Program-made: the position numbers and the translations under genes
NCBI GenBank assembly: GCA_030159235.1
Contig: BSBG01000002.1
Span: 310,001 to 374,000 of the forward strand
DNA length: 64,000 nucleotides
Direction of reading: 5' to 3'
DNA from: Bacillus safensis
GTDB lineage: Bacteria; Bacillota; Bacilli; Bacillales; Bacillaceae
Shown: positions 9,714-19,957 of the stretch, piece after piece
Numbering within the stretch: the stretch's first letter is position 1
How the letters are laid out: each line of letters starts with the position of its first letter
The notes under the pieces: model-generated
The model's database searches: none
Told to the model about the DNA's origin: nothing
The model's input: only the letters and a program-made list of their open reading frames with translations

Positions 9714-10751
9714 TCATTCCGCTGATGACGAGGCACTTTGTTCTTCTTCAAGCCGTCTAGCCTGCTCAATCTCGTGAATCTTCATGACGGTCGGCTCTGA
9801 ATTTTTCATCTGCCAATACGCTCTTAACAGCTGCTGACAGCTTTCCATTTCATCCTGCCCGCCTGCTTCATAGGCTTTTACTGTATCAAACAGACCTTGC
9901 GGATAAGCAAGGTAGCTTAGGAATAAATGCAGTTCTTCCTCTCTAAGCGGATTTCCTTTTTGATACGTATAAAACAAAGAAGTGCATTCAGGACAAGATG
10001 TGGGATAGGTTTTGAATGTACGAAAGTAAAAGGTTAGAAGATCATAAATGGGAGCGGCTTTTTTAGACTGCTCAAAATTGGTGAAATGTCCTGTCCCGAC
10101 ATCATTATACAAAAAGTGATGGATCGATAGCTGCCCATGATTTAGCACAACACGCGTTGTTTCTTGATCTTTCATTTCTTCATGCCAATCCTCTAAACGT
10201 TCAAGCGCAAACTCACTGGCAGACATCGCCTCTGAAAAATACATAGCGGCGGCCAGCTCAAATGGCGACATATACCATGTTTGTTCTGCCCGCTCTATGA
10301 ATCGTTCATACATGTCTTTCTCCGCTTCCCATTTGGTCTTGATTTGTGTGTAGTGCGCTTCTATCTCTTGCTCTGTGATATCCATCATGACTTCAGTCCG
10401 CTTATGAAGTCTTGCAATCTCTTGAAATAAATATTCATGCTTATCGTCCTGCTCTTCTCTCTTTTCATTCGTCAGCCATGGCATAAGATAGTATGCATAC
10501 TGGCTTTCCCGATGACTTGAGAAAAAGGAACCGCTCTTCGTCCGATAAATCGGCACAAAGGAGCGATAGCCCTTTGATTCTAGCTCAAGCATTTGCTCTG
10601 TAAATTGCATATGCCGGTTGGCTTTGACTCGCTTTAGGGCAAATACACCCTGCTTTGTATAGACCTTGACGACAGCAGGACTGACAGGTTCAATATATTC
10701 AGCCTCAAGCCCGTATTCGTATAAGACAGATTGGATTTCATCCACGTTCAC
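9714..10751 (-). CDS. ysxE: YsxE, spore coat-associated kinase-like protein
   Basis: Member of the CotS/YutH/YsxE group of spore coat proteins with a phosphotransferase-like (aminoglycoside/choline kinase) fold. The 345 residues keep a kinase-like core with HGQLSIHHFLY near 215 and YDLLTFYFR near 250, in place of the usual catalytic HGDxxxxN and DxD. It follows spoVID by about 30 bases and is probably cotranscribed with it in the mother cell. Activity as a kinase is doubtful because the catalytic positions are changed. Confidence 0.88.
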   Translation of the reverse strand: MNVDEIQSVLYEYGLEAEYIEPVSPAVVKVYTKQGVFALKRVKANRHMQFTEQMLELESKGYRSFVPIYRTKSGSFFSSHRESQYAYYLMPWLTNEKREEQDDKHEYLFQEIARLHKRTEVMMDITEQEIEAHYTQIKTKWEAEKDMYERFIERAEQTWYMSPFELAAAMYFSEAMSASEFALERLEDWHEEMKDQETTRVVLNHGQLSIHHFLYNDVGTGHFTNFEQSKKAAPIYDLLTFYFRTFKTYPTSCPECTSLFYTYQKGNPLREEELHLFLSYLAYPQGLFDTVKAYEAGGQDEMESCQQLLRAYWQMKNSEPTVMKIHEIEQARRLEEEQSASSSAE

Positions 10752-10782
10752 TCACCACATTTTCTCGGTCAGTCATCGCTTG

Positions 10783-12054
10783 CTATGCATTGCTTTTTTG
10801 ATATTCAGGAATATAAAGAATCTGTCCTTCCTCAAGCTCCGCATCAATCGATAATGAGTTTGTGCGAAGAAGCTGCTGCACATTTAACTGATATCTCTCA
10901 CAAATACGATCGACCGTATCTTCTTGCTGAACTATACATATTTTCATGCGAGAAAAATCTTCCTCCTCCTGCTTAGCGAACAGCTTTGTTAAATAAAGAG
11001 AGTTCTCACTGCCAGACGTTTCTCTCACGTCCTCTTCTGGCTCCTCTTCTTGAGCTGACTCATATATTTTAGGTGCTTCTCGTTCATATAACCGTCCGAG
11101 CTGATATTCATCCTCCTGCACCTCTTGCTCAGGCTCCACTTGATAAGCAGGTGATTCAAATGCCGGATACGACTGCACCGTTTCTTCCTGCTCTTCGGCA
11201 GCTTCCGGATCTTTTCTCACTTCCACTTCAAAGAACGTATCATCCCGTCCCTCTTCTTCTAAGAGCTTAGGCGGTTCAAAAAATGGCGGTTCCTGCACCT
11301 GAGCTTCAGGGAAGGATCGATAACCAAGCGCCACTGCTTCTTCCTGGCCCTCTAGTTCTTCCGGTTCTTCCGGTTCTTCCAGCTCTTCGGGCTCCTCCTC
11401 TTCCCTACTCACCAGCTCTATATCCATTTCTTCTTCCTGTTCTTCTTGCTCGGCGCGTGTGTCATGTTGTAATACAGGCTGTTCCTCATCATCCTCACAT
11501 TCTTCGCCTTGCAGCTTTTCTTGTTCCTCATGTTCCGGCAGCGCCTCATATTCATAGGTCACATCGCCATATTCCTCTTCAGGACGATGGACAAATTCAT
11601 ACGGCTCCACAACAGGCACTTGAGGCGTTTCCTCGTCTAATAAACCTTCAATTGCTAGATCAGCCTGAATGGTGAGCAAACGATTCTCTGTCAGCTCATA
11701 ATCAAACGCATCAATAAACACAAACACATCATTTAAATGACTAATTTTGTTCTTCGGGATGGTGATATCGACTGGAAATTGATGCAAAAGCTCCGCCGTT
11801 CCGTCTTCTCTTACCTTTACCTCATCAGCTTCCCTGTATGATGGATAGGAACTCAATTCACCCAATAGCTCCTCTTGATTTATGTTGTATTCTCCTGTTA
11901 GCTCGAGTGAACCTCTAATGGAAACATAATCATTCACTTCTTGAACGAGAATGTCAGGATCGAGAGAAATTGACAGCAGCTCACTGACTTCCTGTCCGCT
12001 TTTGAAATAAATGGATTCTTCTACCGAAAACTGTAATCGATTGTTTTGAGACAA
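10783..12054 (-). CDS. spoVID: SpoVID, spore coat morphogenetic protein
   Basis: SpoVID is needed for the coat to encase the forespore; it acts with SpoIVA and SafA. The 423 residues have the conserved N-terminal domain (about 1-130), a very acidic middle with EEPEE-type repeats (about 190-260), and a C-terminal LysM domain (VQQEDTVDRICERYQLN, about 375-420). The start is a TTG at 12054 with AGGAGG eight bases upstream. It lies between hemL and ysxE, as in B. subtilis, where it is made in the mother cell. Confidence 0.94.
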   Translation of the reverse strand: MSQNNRLQFSVEESIYFKSGQEVSELLSISLDPDILVQEVNDYVSIRGSLELTGEYNINQEELLGELSSYPSYREADEVKVREDGTAELLHQFPVDITIPKNKISHLNDVFVFIDAFDYELTENRLLTIQADLAIEGLLDEETPQVPVVEPYEFVHRPEEEYGDVTYEYEALPEHEEQEKLQGEECEDDEEQPVLQHDTRAEQEEQEEEMDIELVSREEEEPEELEEPEEPEELEGQEEAVALGYRSFPEAQVQEPPFFEPPKLLEEEGRDDTFFEVEVRKDPEAAEEQEETVQSYPAFESPAYQVEPEQEVQEDEYQLGRLYEREAPKIYESAQEEEPEEDVRETSGSENSLYLTKLFAKQEEEDFSRMKICIVQQEDTVDRICERYQLNVQQLLRTNSLSIDAELEEGQILYIPEYQKSNA

Positions 12055-12154
12055 GTCGGTGTCCTCCTTTCATCTAATCCTTAAAAAATAAAATTAGATG
12101 TCAATACAGTTGTATGTGGGAGAGAGTCAAAATATGATTGGTTTTCTCCAATAC

Positions 12155-12188
12155 AAAAAAGCCGATATGTCTCCATATCGGCTTTTGT
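12155..12188 (-). terminator. Terminator after the hem operon
   Basis: Perfect arms GCCGATATG/CATATCGGC at 12161-12182 with T runs on both sides sit between hemL and spoVID. They close the hemAXCDBL operon. Confidence 0.9.
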
Positions 12189-13481
12189 TTATCGACGTAG
12201 TTTTTGAAAAACCTTTTCCACTGTCTCAATTGTATATTCGATGTCTTCATCTGTATGAGCTGTTGACAGGAACAGTCCTTCAAATTGAGAAGGTGGAAGG
12301 AAGATGCCGTGATCGGCCATTTCCTTGTAAAATTCAGCGAATAAAGCAAGATCAGCTGTTTTCGCTTTGTCATAATTGATCACGTCTTCATTTGTAAAGA
12401 AGAATCCGATCATGGAACCCGCTCGGTTAAACGTTAATGGAATTCCGTATGCTTTCGCCGCTTTCGAAATGCCTTCTTCCAGCCTGTCACCTTTTCGTCT
12501 AAACTCTACATAAGACTCAGGTGTCAACTGTTTTAACGTTTCTAAGCCCGCTGTCATCGCAAGTGGGTTACCAGATAACGTTCCTGCTTGATAAATGGGA
12601 CCACTTGGCGCAATTTGTCTCATAATATCCGCTCTTCCGCCATAAGCACCGACCGGAAGACCGCCACCAATCACTTTACCAAGGCACGTCAGATCAGGTG
12701 TGATGCCAAAATAGCCTTGCGCGCAGTGGTAATCCACACGGAAGCCTGTCATGACCTCATCAAAAATGAGTAGTGATCCGTTTTGCTCTGTGATGTCTCT
12801 CAGTCCTTGCAGGAAACCTTCTTGCGGAGGAACTACCCCCATATTTCCTGCAACCGGCTCTACAATGACACCTGCGATATCGTCTCCAAATTCTTGAAAA
12901 GCGACTCGAATGCTTTCTAAGTCATTGTAAGGCACTGTGATCGTGTTGCTGGCAACCCCCTCAGGAACACCAGGACTATCTGGCAGTCCAAGCGTTGCCA
13001 CTCCAGAACCTGCTTTAATGAGTAAAGAATCACCGTGGCCATGATAGCAGCCTTCAAATTTCACAATTTTATTTCTGCCTGTAAAACCACGCGCTAGACG
13101 AAGTGCACTCATGGTTGCCTCTGTACCAGAGCTGACCATACGAATGACCTCGATGGAAGGAACTCGTTCCGATACAAGCTTAGCTAATTCATTTTCAACT
13201 AACGTAGAAGCACCGAAGCTTGTCCCATATTCCGCTACTTGCTGAATGCTTTCAACTACACGGTCATTCGTATGTCCTAAAATAAGCGGTCCCCATGATA
13301 AGACATAATCGATGTATTCATTCCCATCAATATCATAAATTTTGGCGCCTTTGCCTCGTTCCATAAAAATCGGGTCTGTGTTGACTGATTTAAATGCACG
13401 CACAGGGCTGTTGACACCACCAGGCATTAACTGCTGCGCTTCTTCAAATGCTTGCTTTGATTTTTCATAGCTACGTCCCAT
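12189..13481 (-). CDS. hemL: Glutamate-1-semialdehyde 2,1-aminomutase
   Basis: This PLP enzyme turns glutamate-1-semialdehyde into 5-aminolevulinate, the second step of the C5 heme pathway. The 430 residues include [13 protein letters not shown] (about 118-130), the DEVMTGFR motif and the PLP lysine in [15 protein letters not shown] (about 264-280). It is the last gene of the hem operon. The start at 13481 is 27 bases after hemB. Confidence 0.97.
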   Translation of the reverse strand: MGRSYEKSKQAFEEAQQLMPGGVNSPVRAFKSVNTDPIFMERGKGAKIYDIDGNEYIDYVLSWGPLILGHTNDRVVESIQQVAEYGTSFGASTLVENELAKLVSERVPSIEVIRMVSSGTEATMSALRLARGFTGRNKIVKFEGCYHGHGDSLLIKAGSGVATLGLPDSPGVPEGVASNTITVPYNDLESIRVAFQEFGDDIAGVIVEPVAGNMGVVPPQEGFLQGLRDITEQNGSLLIFDEVMTGFRVDYHCAQGYFGITPDLTCLGKVIGGGLPVGAYGGRADIMRQIAPSGPIYQAGTLSGNPLAMTAGLETLKQLTPESYVEFRRKGDRLEEGISKAAKAYGIPLTFNRAGSMIGFFFTNEDVINYDKAKTADLALFAEFYKEMADHGIFLPPSQFEGLFLSTAHTDEDIEYTIETVEKVFQKLRR

Positions 13482-13508
13482 TTCAACGTCCTCCTGTCTA
13501 TCCGTTCT

Positions 13509-14480
13509 TTATTCTGAGAGCCATTTTGCTGCATCTTTTGCATGATACGTAATGATAAGTTCTGCACCTGCACGTTTCATGCTTGTCAGCATTTCAAGAA
13601 CAAGCTCTTTTTCAGAAATCCAGCCATTTTGAGCAGCGGCTTTAACCATTGCATACTCTCCGCTCACATTGTAGGCAACAACAGGGAGTGTGAATTCATT
13701 TTTCACATCACGCATAATGTCTAAGTAAGAAAGGGATGGTTTGACGATTAAGAAGTCTGCTCCCTCTTCTACATCAGACTGAGCTTCTCTTAGTGCCTCT
13801 AAACGATTTGCAGGGTCCATTTGATATGTTTTACGATCTCCAAACTGCGGTGTACTATGCGCCGCATCACGGAACGGACCGTAAAAAGCACTTGCATATT
13901 TGACGGCATATGACATGACAGGTACATGAATAAAGCCTGCTTCATCAAGTGCCTCACGAATGGCCAAAACAAATCCATCCATCATATTTGAAGGAGCAAT
14001 GATATCTGCACCCGCGCGCGCTTGGCTAACAGCAGCTTTCGCTAGTAGCTGAAGAGATTCATCATTTAAAATTTCACCATCTTCAACGATTCCGCAATGT
14101 CCATGATCTGTATATTGGCATAAGCAAGTGTCTGCAATGACCACAAGCTCTGGGAAATGTTTTTTGATCTCTAGCGTTGCTCTTTGAACAATGCCATGAT
14201 CATGATACGCCTCACTGCCCACATGATCTTTATGATCTGGCACACCAAATACAATGATCGATTTGATGCCAAGGTCAACAAGCTCTTGGACTTCTTCTTT
14301 TACAAGATCCACAGAAATGTGATATACACCCGGCATTGAAGCGACTTCTTTCCGAACATTTTCTCCCTCTACAAAAAAGATCGGATAAATGAAATCAGAT
14401 GTTCTTAAAAAGGTTTCTCTAACTAGCTCTCTCATACCTGCGCTTGTCCGCAATCTGCGGTGTCTGTTAAATTTCATCAT
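13509..14480 (-). CDS. hemB: Porphobilinogen synthase (ALA dehydratase)
   Basis: Condenses two 5-aminolevulinate molecules into porphobilinogen. The 323 residues show the zinc-site region [14 protein letters not shown] (about 118-131) and the two Schiff-base lysine regions ([11 protein letters not shown] near 195 and [12 protein letters not shown] near 248). The start overlaps the hemD stop by four bases, so the two are translationally coupled. The exact first Met (14480 or 14477) is uncertain. Confidence 0.97.
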   Translation of the reverse strand: MMKFNRHRRLRTSAGMRELVRETFLRTSDFIYPIFFVEGENVRKEVASMPGVYHISVDLVKEEVQELVDLGIKSIIVFGVPDHKDHVGSEAYHDHGIVQRATLEIKKHFPELVVIADTCLCQYTDHGHCGIVEDGEILNDESLQLLAKAAVSQARAGADIIAPSNMMDGFVLAIREALDEAGFIHVPVMSYAVKYASAFYGPFRDAAHSTPQFGDRKTYQMDPANRLEALREAQSDVEEGADFLIVKPSLSYLDIMRDVKNEFTLPVVAYNVSGEYAMVKAAAQNGWISEKELVLEMLTSMKRAGAELIITYHAKDAAKWLSE

Positions 14481-15268
14481 TGGTTCAACTTCCTTTCAGA
14501 TAAACGGCACATCAAATCAAGCATTCCGTCTATCGTATAAGTATCTGGGGTTTCAGAAGAAATCCCGTATTGAAGCAGTGCCTCTTTTGTCAGAGGACCG
14601 ATCGTCACAAAACAGGTGGCAGATCGAGCCAGCATTGCTGCATCTGCTTCCATGGCATGCATAAATGAATGAACAGTGGATGAACTCGTAAATGTAATAA
14701 AATCAAATGATTGCTTCGTCATTGCCGATTTGAGAGCGGTAATTCCGTCCTCATCCTTGACTGTTTTATATAAAATCCATTCTTTTACTTCTATGCCAAG
14801 CGGAATGAGGGTTTTCTTTACCACATCTCGTGATAGGTGCCCTTTCGCTACAAACACACGCTCTCCTGGGCTGACATGGTCAAGTAACGCATCTGCCAGC
14901 TCTTCCGCTATAAATCGTTCTGGTACTACATCCACCTTTAAGCCATGCTGCTCAAGATAAGCAGAGGTTTTCTCCCCTACAGCAGCCACTTTCAAATGGG
15001 ATAAGCTCTTATGTAAATGATGCTCTTTTATGTAGTTCAGAAAAAAAGACGCACCATTCACACTCGTGAAAACAAGCCAGTGGCTATTTTCTAAGTCCTT
15101 TAAAAAGACTTGCGCTTTTTCTTTTGTGAGCGTAGGCTCAAACCGAATAAGAGAGGTTAAAACAGCATGGCCATTCAGCGCTTCAATCTTTTGCTGAAAC
15201 ACGCCCGCTTGACGTTCATTTCGAGTGACAAGCACCGTCTGTCCGTGAAGCGATTTGCCTATGGTCAT
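14477..15268 (-). CDS. hemD: Uroporphyrinogen-III synthase
   Basis: Closes and inverts ring D to form uroporphyrinogen III. The 263 residues form the usual two-lobed, poorly conserved HemD fold, with recognisable [10 protein letters not shown] (about 68-77) and [13 protein letters not shown] (about 175-187). It overlaps hemC and hemB by four bases at each end, so its place in the operon is as informative as its sequence. Confidence 0.93.
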   Translation of the reverse strand: MTIGKSLHGQTVLVTRNERQAGVFQQKIEALNGHAVLTSLIRFEPTLTKEKAQVFLKDLENSHWLVFTSVNGASFFLNYIKEHHLHKSLSHLKVAAVGEKTSAYLEQHGLKVDVVPERFIAEELADALLDHVSPGERVFVAKGHLSRDVVKKTLIPLGIEVKEWILYKTVKDEDGITALKSAMTKQSFDFITFTSSSTVHSFMHAMEADAAMLARSATCFVTIGPLTKEALLQYGISSETPDTYTIDGMLDLMCRLSERKLNQ

Positions 15269-16200
15269 TGGGAGGACAGATCCTTTTTCACCTTGTCGAT
15301 CAAATCCTTTGCTCCCTTATCAGCCATCTGCTTCGCACACGCTGTTCCAATTGCCTTAGGGTCAGTGCCTGTTACGGTTTCTCGAATAATTGTGTGTCCA
15401 TCAGCAGATGCTACAAGACCCGTCAGTTCAATTTCATCATGCTCATTCATCGTTGCATAGCCAGCAATCGGCACTTGACAGCTTCCATCCATTTGTTTGA
15501 GAAAGGCTCTTTCAGCGAGGACCGTTTTCTCTGTATATTCATTCGTAAATTGAGCAAGAAGCTGCAACAGCTCTTCATCATCCCCACGGCACTCAATCGA
15601 CAGCGCGCCTTGTCCAACAGCAGGCAGACAAGTCTCAGGAGATAAAAATTCCGACACGACCTCTTTGCTCCATCCCATTCTGGACAGACCGGCAGCCGCT
15701 AGAATAATGGCATCATACTCTTCATTTTTCAGCTTTTCCAATCTCGTATCAATATTGCCTCGAATCCATTTAATCTCAAGATCTGGTCTTTCCTGAAGAA
15801 GCTGGGCACTGCGCCGTAAGCTGCTCGTTCCCACAATTGCGCCCTTAGGCAGTTCGCTAAGACTCAGATGATCCTTTGAAATCAGTGCGTCCCGCACATC
15901 TTCCCGCTCAGGAATACAGCCAATGACTAAACCTTCCGGAAGAGCGGCCGGCATATCCTTCATGCTGTGCACCGCCATATCAATGTCATGATTCAGCATC
16001 GCCTGTTCAATCTCTTTGACAAACAGTCCTTTTCCGCCAACCTTAGATAAGGTCACATCTAAAATTTGGTCACCCTTTGTCACAATCTCTTTTATTTCAA
16101 AAGAATAAGAAGGGTTTAGTTCAGACAGCTTTTGAATGACCCATTTTGTTTGTGTAATTGCCAGCTTACTTCGTCTAGAACCTACTTTAATTGTACGCAA
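15265..16200 (-). CDS. hemC: Porphobilinogen deaminase
   Basis: Polymerises four porphobilinogens to hydroxymethylbilane using a dipyrromethane cofactor. The 311 residues contain [10 protein letters not shown] (about 9-18), [12 protein letters not shown] (about 78-90) and the cofactor cysteine region [12 protein letters not shown] (about 237-248). It lies 37 bases after hemX and overlaps hemD by four bases. Confidence 0.97.
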   Translation of the reverse strand: MRTIKVGSRRSKLAITQTKWVIQKLSELNPSYSFEIKEIVTKGDQILDVTLSKVGGKGLFVKEIEQAMLNHDIDMAVHSMKDMPAALPEGLVIGCIPEREDVRDALISKDHLSLSELPKGAIVGTSSLRRSAQLLQERPDLEIKWIRGNIDTRLEKLKNEEYDAIILAAAGLSRMGWSKEVVSEFLSPETCLPAVGQGALSIECRGDDEELLQLLAQFTNEYTEKTVLAERAFLKQMDGSCQVPIAGYATMNEHDEIELTGLVASADGHTIIRETVTGTDPKAIGTACAKQMADKGAKDLIDKVKKDLSSQ

Positions 16201-16237
16201 TACGTCTTCCTCCCGACAATGCCCTTAAGACTCATCA

Positions 16238-17068
16238 TTATTGAAACCAATGAAAGGTTGATAAGCTACCAAGCAGAAAATAATTGATCATCAGCACAAG
16301 AAATGAAGCGACATTCCACAGTGCCACGACTTTGCCCTGCATATTTCTCACCAATCTGATATATAAGTAAAAGCCGTATAAAAACAGCATAATTAACGAA
16401 CCAAGCACCTTTGCATCTATCCAGTACAACGTATCATACGAAATATATGCCCAAATGATGCCAAGAATTAAACTAAGCAAGAGCATTGGCACCCCAATAA
16501 TGTTTAATACGTACGCCATATGATCAAGCTTGGATAAGTCTTCAATTCTCAGAAGCCATTTCCCCCATTTTTTCTTTTTCAACAAACGATATTGAAAAAG
16601 ATAGAGCAGCGAAAAAGCAAATGACAGTGAAAAAGCACCATAGGATAAAATCGCCATCGTTATATGAATCACGAGCAGTTCACTCGTCAGTTTCCCCGTA
16701 AGTTCTGCTGAGTGGAGATCAGATGGTGTAAAGGTATGAATCGCCATCATGGAAAAGCCGATCACATTTGTAAAAAAGACAATAAATTCAACGCGCAATA
16801 CTTTTGTGAGAACAAGTGAAAGTGTCACAAGCACCCACGTATAAAAATATAACCCCTCTGCTACATTCAACACAGGGAACCGGTCTGTTTCCATCATAAT
16901 ATAGAACATGTAGACTGTTTGCAGCAGCCAGACAATAGAAAGCAACCAGAAAGCCATTTTTCCAGCCTTCCGGTTGTGTTGAAGAAAATCTATGAAATAG
17001 AACAAGACACTTAGTGCATAAATTAAGATCGTCGCTTCGTTGAGTCTCGCTACAATGGATTCCAACAT
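16238..17068 (-). CDS. hemX: HemX, membrane protein affecting HemA level
   Basis: An integral membrane protein with about eight hydrophobic helices, related to the CcsA/ResC cytochrome c assembly family. In B. subtilis HemX lowers the amount of HemA protein. The 276 residues include WLLSIVWLLQTVYM and the long TM runs typical of the family. It sits directly after hemA, seven bases from its stop. Confidence 0.93.
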   Translation of the reverse strand: MLESIVARLNEATILIYALSVLFYFIDFLQHNRKAGKMAFWLLSIVWLLQTVYMFYIMMETDRFPVLNVAEGLYFYTWVLVTLSLVLTKVLRVEFIVFFTNVIGFSMMAIHTFTPSDLHSAELTGKLTSELLVIHITMAILSYGAFSLSFAFSLLYLFQYRLLKKKKWGKWLLRIEDLSKLDHMAYVLNIIGVPMLLLSLILGIIWAYISYDTLYWIDAKVLGSLIMLFLYGFYLYIRLVRNMQGKVVALWNVASFLVLMINYFLLGSLSTFHWFQ

Positions 17069-17075
17069 CGCTTAA

Positions 17076-18437
17076 TCACTCACTGGCAACTGTAGCAAAG
17101 CCTTGTGCCATATTTGGTTTGAACAGCTGAAATGACCCTTGTTCCACAGGCTCCACCTTTTGCTCTTCATCTTCAACCTGTAAATCAAAGATTTCTTTAA
17201 AGAGTAAAAGTTTTTCCTCTGCATTCGGCTCCGCGGCAATTTCTTTTGCCTTTAAGATAGGATCTTTCAGCATTTGATTGATGATACTTTTCGTATGTTT
17301 ATTTAACAGCTTCATTTCACGGTGTGTGAGGTTTGGAAGCTTTCGTTCAATGCTTTGCATCGTATCGGCTTGAATTGTGAGTGCCTTTTCTCTAAGTGCA
17401 GAAATGACTGGAACAACACCAAGCGTATTCAGCCATTGCTTAAATTCCACAATTTCTGCTTCAATCAGGAGTTCAACCTGCTCAGCGACTGCACGGCGCT
17501 CTTTTAGATTGGCTGCCACGATGCCTTCAAGGTCATCAATGTCATACAAAAAAGCACCTTCTACTTCAGAAATGGCTGGATCTAAATCACGGGGTACGGC
17601 AATATCCACCATAAATAGAGGTCTGCCCTTCCGCTTTTTATTCGCACTTTCGACCATTTCTTTTGTAATGACAAATTGTTTAGCACCCGTTGAACTAATT
17701 AAAATATCCGCTTCGGATAAAGTTTTTTCCAATTGATTTAAGCTCTTAGGCTCTCCTGAAAAACGGCCGGCCAATTCCTTAGCCTTCTCATATGTTCGAT
17801 TGATGACCGTTACTTGGCCAATTCCTTGACCTTGAAGGTTTTGAGCCGCCAGCTCGCCCATTTTACCCGCACCAAGAATCAGGACATGCTTATCAGAAAG
17901 ACGTCCAAAGATTTTTTTAGCAAGCTCAACTGCCGCATAGCTGACAGACACAGCATTAGACGCAATATCTGTTTCCGCATGGGAGCGTTTTGCAACAGTT
18001 ACCGCCTGTTTAAACAAATAATTGAAAACGGTACCAATGGTTTTCTCCTCTTGAGCTACTTTAAAGCTGGATCGCACCTGACCGAGTATTTGTGTTTCAC
18101 CAATCACCATGGAATCAAGTCCACAGGCCACACGGAATAAATGCTCAACCGCTCCATCGTTTTCGTAGAACTTCAAATATGGAGAAACATCTTCCTTTTC
18201 TAAACCGAACCAATCGGCTAAAAATCTTTTTATATAAAACCGTCCAGTATGAAGCTGATCTACCACTGCGTAGATCTCTGTTCGATTACATGTTGAGATA
18301 ACGATATTCTCTAGAATGCTTTTTTCTTCTTTAAGCTTGGACATCGCTGTTCCGAGCTCACTCGGTTCAAAGCTCAGCTGTTCCCGTATCTCAACAGGGG
18401 CTGTTTTATAATCTAAACCCACAACAAGAATATGCAT
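17076..18437 (-). CDS. hemA: Glutamyl-tRNA reductase
   Basis: Reduces glutamyl-tRNA to glutamate-1-semialdehyde, the committed heme step. The 453 residues carry the catalytic cysteine in [13 protein letters not shown] (about 48-60), the conserved GQVRSSFK, and an NADP-binding [11 protein letters not shown] stretch near 190. I chose the ATG at 18437 ([11 protein letters not shown]), which matches B. subtilis. A GTG 21 bases upstream is less likely. Two PerR-type boxes lie upstream and suggest peroxide control of the operon. Confidence 0.96.
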   Translation of the reverse strand: MHILVVGLDYKTAPVEIREQLSFEPSELGTAMSKLKEEKSILENIVISTCNRTEIYAVVDQLHTGRFYIKRFLADWFGLEKEDVSPYLKFYENDGAVEHLFRVACGLDSMVIGETQILGQVRSSFKVAQEEKTIGTVFNYLFKQAVTVAKRSHAETDIASNAVSVSYAAVELAKKIFGRLSDKHVLILGAGKMGELAAQNLQGQGIGQVTVINRTYEKAKELAGRFSGEPKSLNQLEKTLSEADILISSTGAKQFVITKEMVESANKKRKGRPLFMVDIAVPRDLDPAISEVEGAFLYDIDDLEGIVAANLKERRAVAEQVELLIEAEIVEFKQWLNTLGVVPVISALREKALTIQADTMQSIERKLPNLTHREMKLLNKHTKSIINQMLKDPILKAKEIAAEPNAEEKLLLFKEIFDLQVEDEEQKVEPVEQGSFQLFKPNMAQGFATVASE

Positions 18438-18471
18438 AACTTCAGCTTGCACCCCCAACGCCCTAACTAAT

Positions 18472-18486
18472 TTATAATAATTACAA
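18472..18486. promoter_or_regulatory. PerR-type box, proximal (one mismatch)
   Basis: This 15-base palindrome matches the Fur-family PerR consensus TTATAATnATTATAA at all positions but one (a C near the 3' side). It lies about 35 bases before the hemA start. In B. subtilis hemA is a PerR target. Confidence 0.65.
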
Positions 18487-18501
18487 TATAGAATTTATTA
18501 T

Positions 18502-18516
18502 TTATAATGATTATAA
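18502..18516. promoter_or_regulatory. PerR-type box, distal (perfect)
   Basis: TTATAATGATTATAA is a perfect 7-1-7 PerR-type palindrome. Its centre is exactly 30 bases from the centre of the other box, about three helical turns. On the minus strand it also contains a TATAAT that could be the hemA -10. Confidence 0.8.
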
Positions 18517-18680
18517 CATATATTCATTTTTATCTAGATAAAAATTGTGAACAGATTTCAAAAATGTTGTGATATAGTAGAAAAATGTTCGACACCCAAT
18601 GATGCCATATCATCACTTCAAGTAATTTACCAGATTTGGCGCGTGCGGACAAATGATCTGCTTAAAAGAAGGTGACATCT

Positions 18681-19166
18681 TTGAAGAAGAAATCCATTTT
18701 GCTACCGCTCACTTTGCTGGCTGTAGCGCTATATGCCATTCTCTCAGGAGGTCAATTTGACATTTGGAAGGACCAAGAGAAATGGTATACACTTGTATTG
18801 CTTTTTGGCCTCGCTTTTTTATATCAAGGAAAAAAGGAACAAGAAAGCGCTCATGTGTTTATCGGTATGCTCATGACAGGCCTTTCGCTACACTTTATTC
18901 TTCAGCCAAAATTGGACCACTGGCCAGACACATTTACGATGATTGTGTTCATCGTAGGGCTTGCACTCTTTGTGAAATCATCTCAGAAAAAAGAATATCG
19001 TATTGAAAGTGTTGTGCTGATCGCACTCGGTCTATTCCTTTATTTCTTTCAACAAATTACAAAACAGCTGAGTTCACTTTCAATCCCTACTTCCGGCTTT
19101 GAATTGTACTGGCCCTATGTACTGATTGCTGTCAGTCTCCTCTTATTATTTTTAAAAAGGAAATAA
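18681..19166 (+). CDS. ysxD: YsxD-like membrane protein
   Basis: An integral membrane protein of unknown role with about five hydrophobic helices (161 residues), ending in a short basic tail (LLLLFLKRK). The TTG at 18681 is preferred because AAGAAGGTGA lies just upstream. A GTG at 18672 overlaps that site. The position between hemA and ysxC is that of ysxD in B. subtilis, so the name rests on synteny more than on sequence. It is one of few plus-strand genes here. Confidence 0.75.
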   Translation: MKKKSILLPLTLLAVALYAILSGGQFDIWKDQEKWYTLVLLFGLAFLYQGKKEQESAHVFIGMLMTGLSLHFILQPKLDHWPDTFTMIVFIVGLALFVKSSQKKEYRIESVVLIALGLFLYFFQQITKQLSSLSIPTSGFELYWPYVLIAVSLLLLFLKRK

Positions 19167-19180
19167 CTTATACAATAAAA

Positions 19181-19208
19181 AGGCATCTGCTTATGACAGA
19201 TGCCTTTT
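19181..19208. terminator. Terminator hairpin, first copy
   Basis: A hairpin with arms AGGCATCTG and CAGATGCCT, flanked by A and T runs, ends ysxD. The 28-base unit recurs at 19339-19366 with two differences. Confidence 0.8.
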
Positions 19209-19338
19209 TATTGTTGACAACGTGATAGAAAACCTTTGCAGTCTAGGAAGGACGAGCACCGGAACAGAGCGAATTTAACATTCGTGAGTACCGGCGCGCA
19301 AGGCCTGTCACCGAATGCGAGGGTTTGTCTACACGCTG
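19209..19338. repeat. Structured GC-rich intergenic element
   Basis: This 130-base stretch lies between two near-identical terminator hairpins. It is richer in GC than its surroundings. A small hairpin CGAAT/ATTCG (19270-19274 and 19280-19284) is enclosed by a CCGG/CCGG pair (19259-19262 and 19291-19294). I see no protein in it on either strand. It has the look of a dispersed intergenic repeat, but copy number cannot be judged from one window. Confidence 0.5.
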
Positions 19339-19366
19339 AGGCATTTGCTCATGACAGATGCCTTTT
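19339..19366. terminator. Terminator hairpin, second copy (ysxC side)
   Basis: Near-copy of the hairpin at 19181-19208 (26 of 28 bases the same, including 16 in a row), 158 bases away. It lies directly at the ysxC stop. Its T run faces the plus strand; on the minus strand the tail is weak. Confidence 0.7.
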
Positions 19367-19369
19367 CTT

Positions 19370-19957
19370 TTAGTTATTAATCTTCGCAAGAATGGCATTC
19401 CAAGCCTCATCTTTTCCCTTTTTCGTTTCAGAAGAGAATAAGATAAGTTCATCTGATGGGACAATGTCGAGCGTCTGTTTGACGACTTTTGCATGTTTTT
19501 CCCATTTCCCTTTTGGAATTTTATCCGCTTTTGTTGCGATGACGATCACGGGCACTCCGTAATATTTAAGGAATTCATACATGTTCACATCATCTACTGA
19601 TGGTTTATGACGCAGATCCACAATTTGGACGACTGCTTTTAATTCTTCACGCATTGTAATATACGTTTCGATCATTCTACCCCAGGCCTCGCGCTCTGTT
19701 TTTGATACCTTTGCAAAGCCATAGCCTGGAACGTCCACAAAATGGAGCATATCATTAATAATGTAGAAATTAAGCGTCTGTGTCTTACCTGGTTTAGAAG
19801 ATGTACGCGCTAAATTTTTACGATTAATCAATGAGTTGATGAACGAGGACTTTCCAACATTTGATCGTCCAGCAAGAGCGATTTCAGGCAGTCCGCCGCT
19901 CGGGTACTGCTCTGGTTTCACCGCACTAATGACGATATCTGATTTTGTTACTTTCAT
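19370..19957 (-). CDS. ysxC: YsxC/EngB, ribosome-assembly GTPase
   Basis: Essential GTPase of the TrmE-Era-EngA-YihA superfamily, involved in 50S subunit assembly. The 195 residues show G1 GRSNVGKSS (about 31-39), the G2 region around [10 protein letters not shown] (about 52-61), G3 DVPGYG (about 75-80) and G4 TKAD (about 141-144). It starts within the last codons of lonA (four-base overlap), so the two are coupled. Confidence 0.97.
   Translation of the reverse strand: MKVTKSDIVISAVKPEQYPSGGLPEIALAGRSNVGKSSFINSLINRKNLARTSSKPGKTQTLNFYIINDMLHFVDVPGYGFAKVSKTEREAWGRMIETYITMREELKAVVQIVDLRHKPSVDDVNMYEFLKYYGVPVIVIATKADKIPKGKWEKHAKVVKQTLDIVPSDELILFSSETKKGKDEAWNAILAKINN

Noticed and set aside
11380..11460. 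Acidic EEPEE repeats in spoVID as something new
   Set aside because: A variable acidic middle is normal in SpoVID; the conserved ends are intact.
11283..11675. Long plus-strand frame rich in Pro and Leu inside spoVID
   Set aside because: It is the shadow of the Glu-rich coding strand and has no ribosome site.
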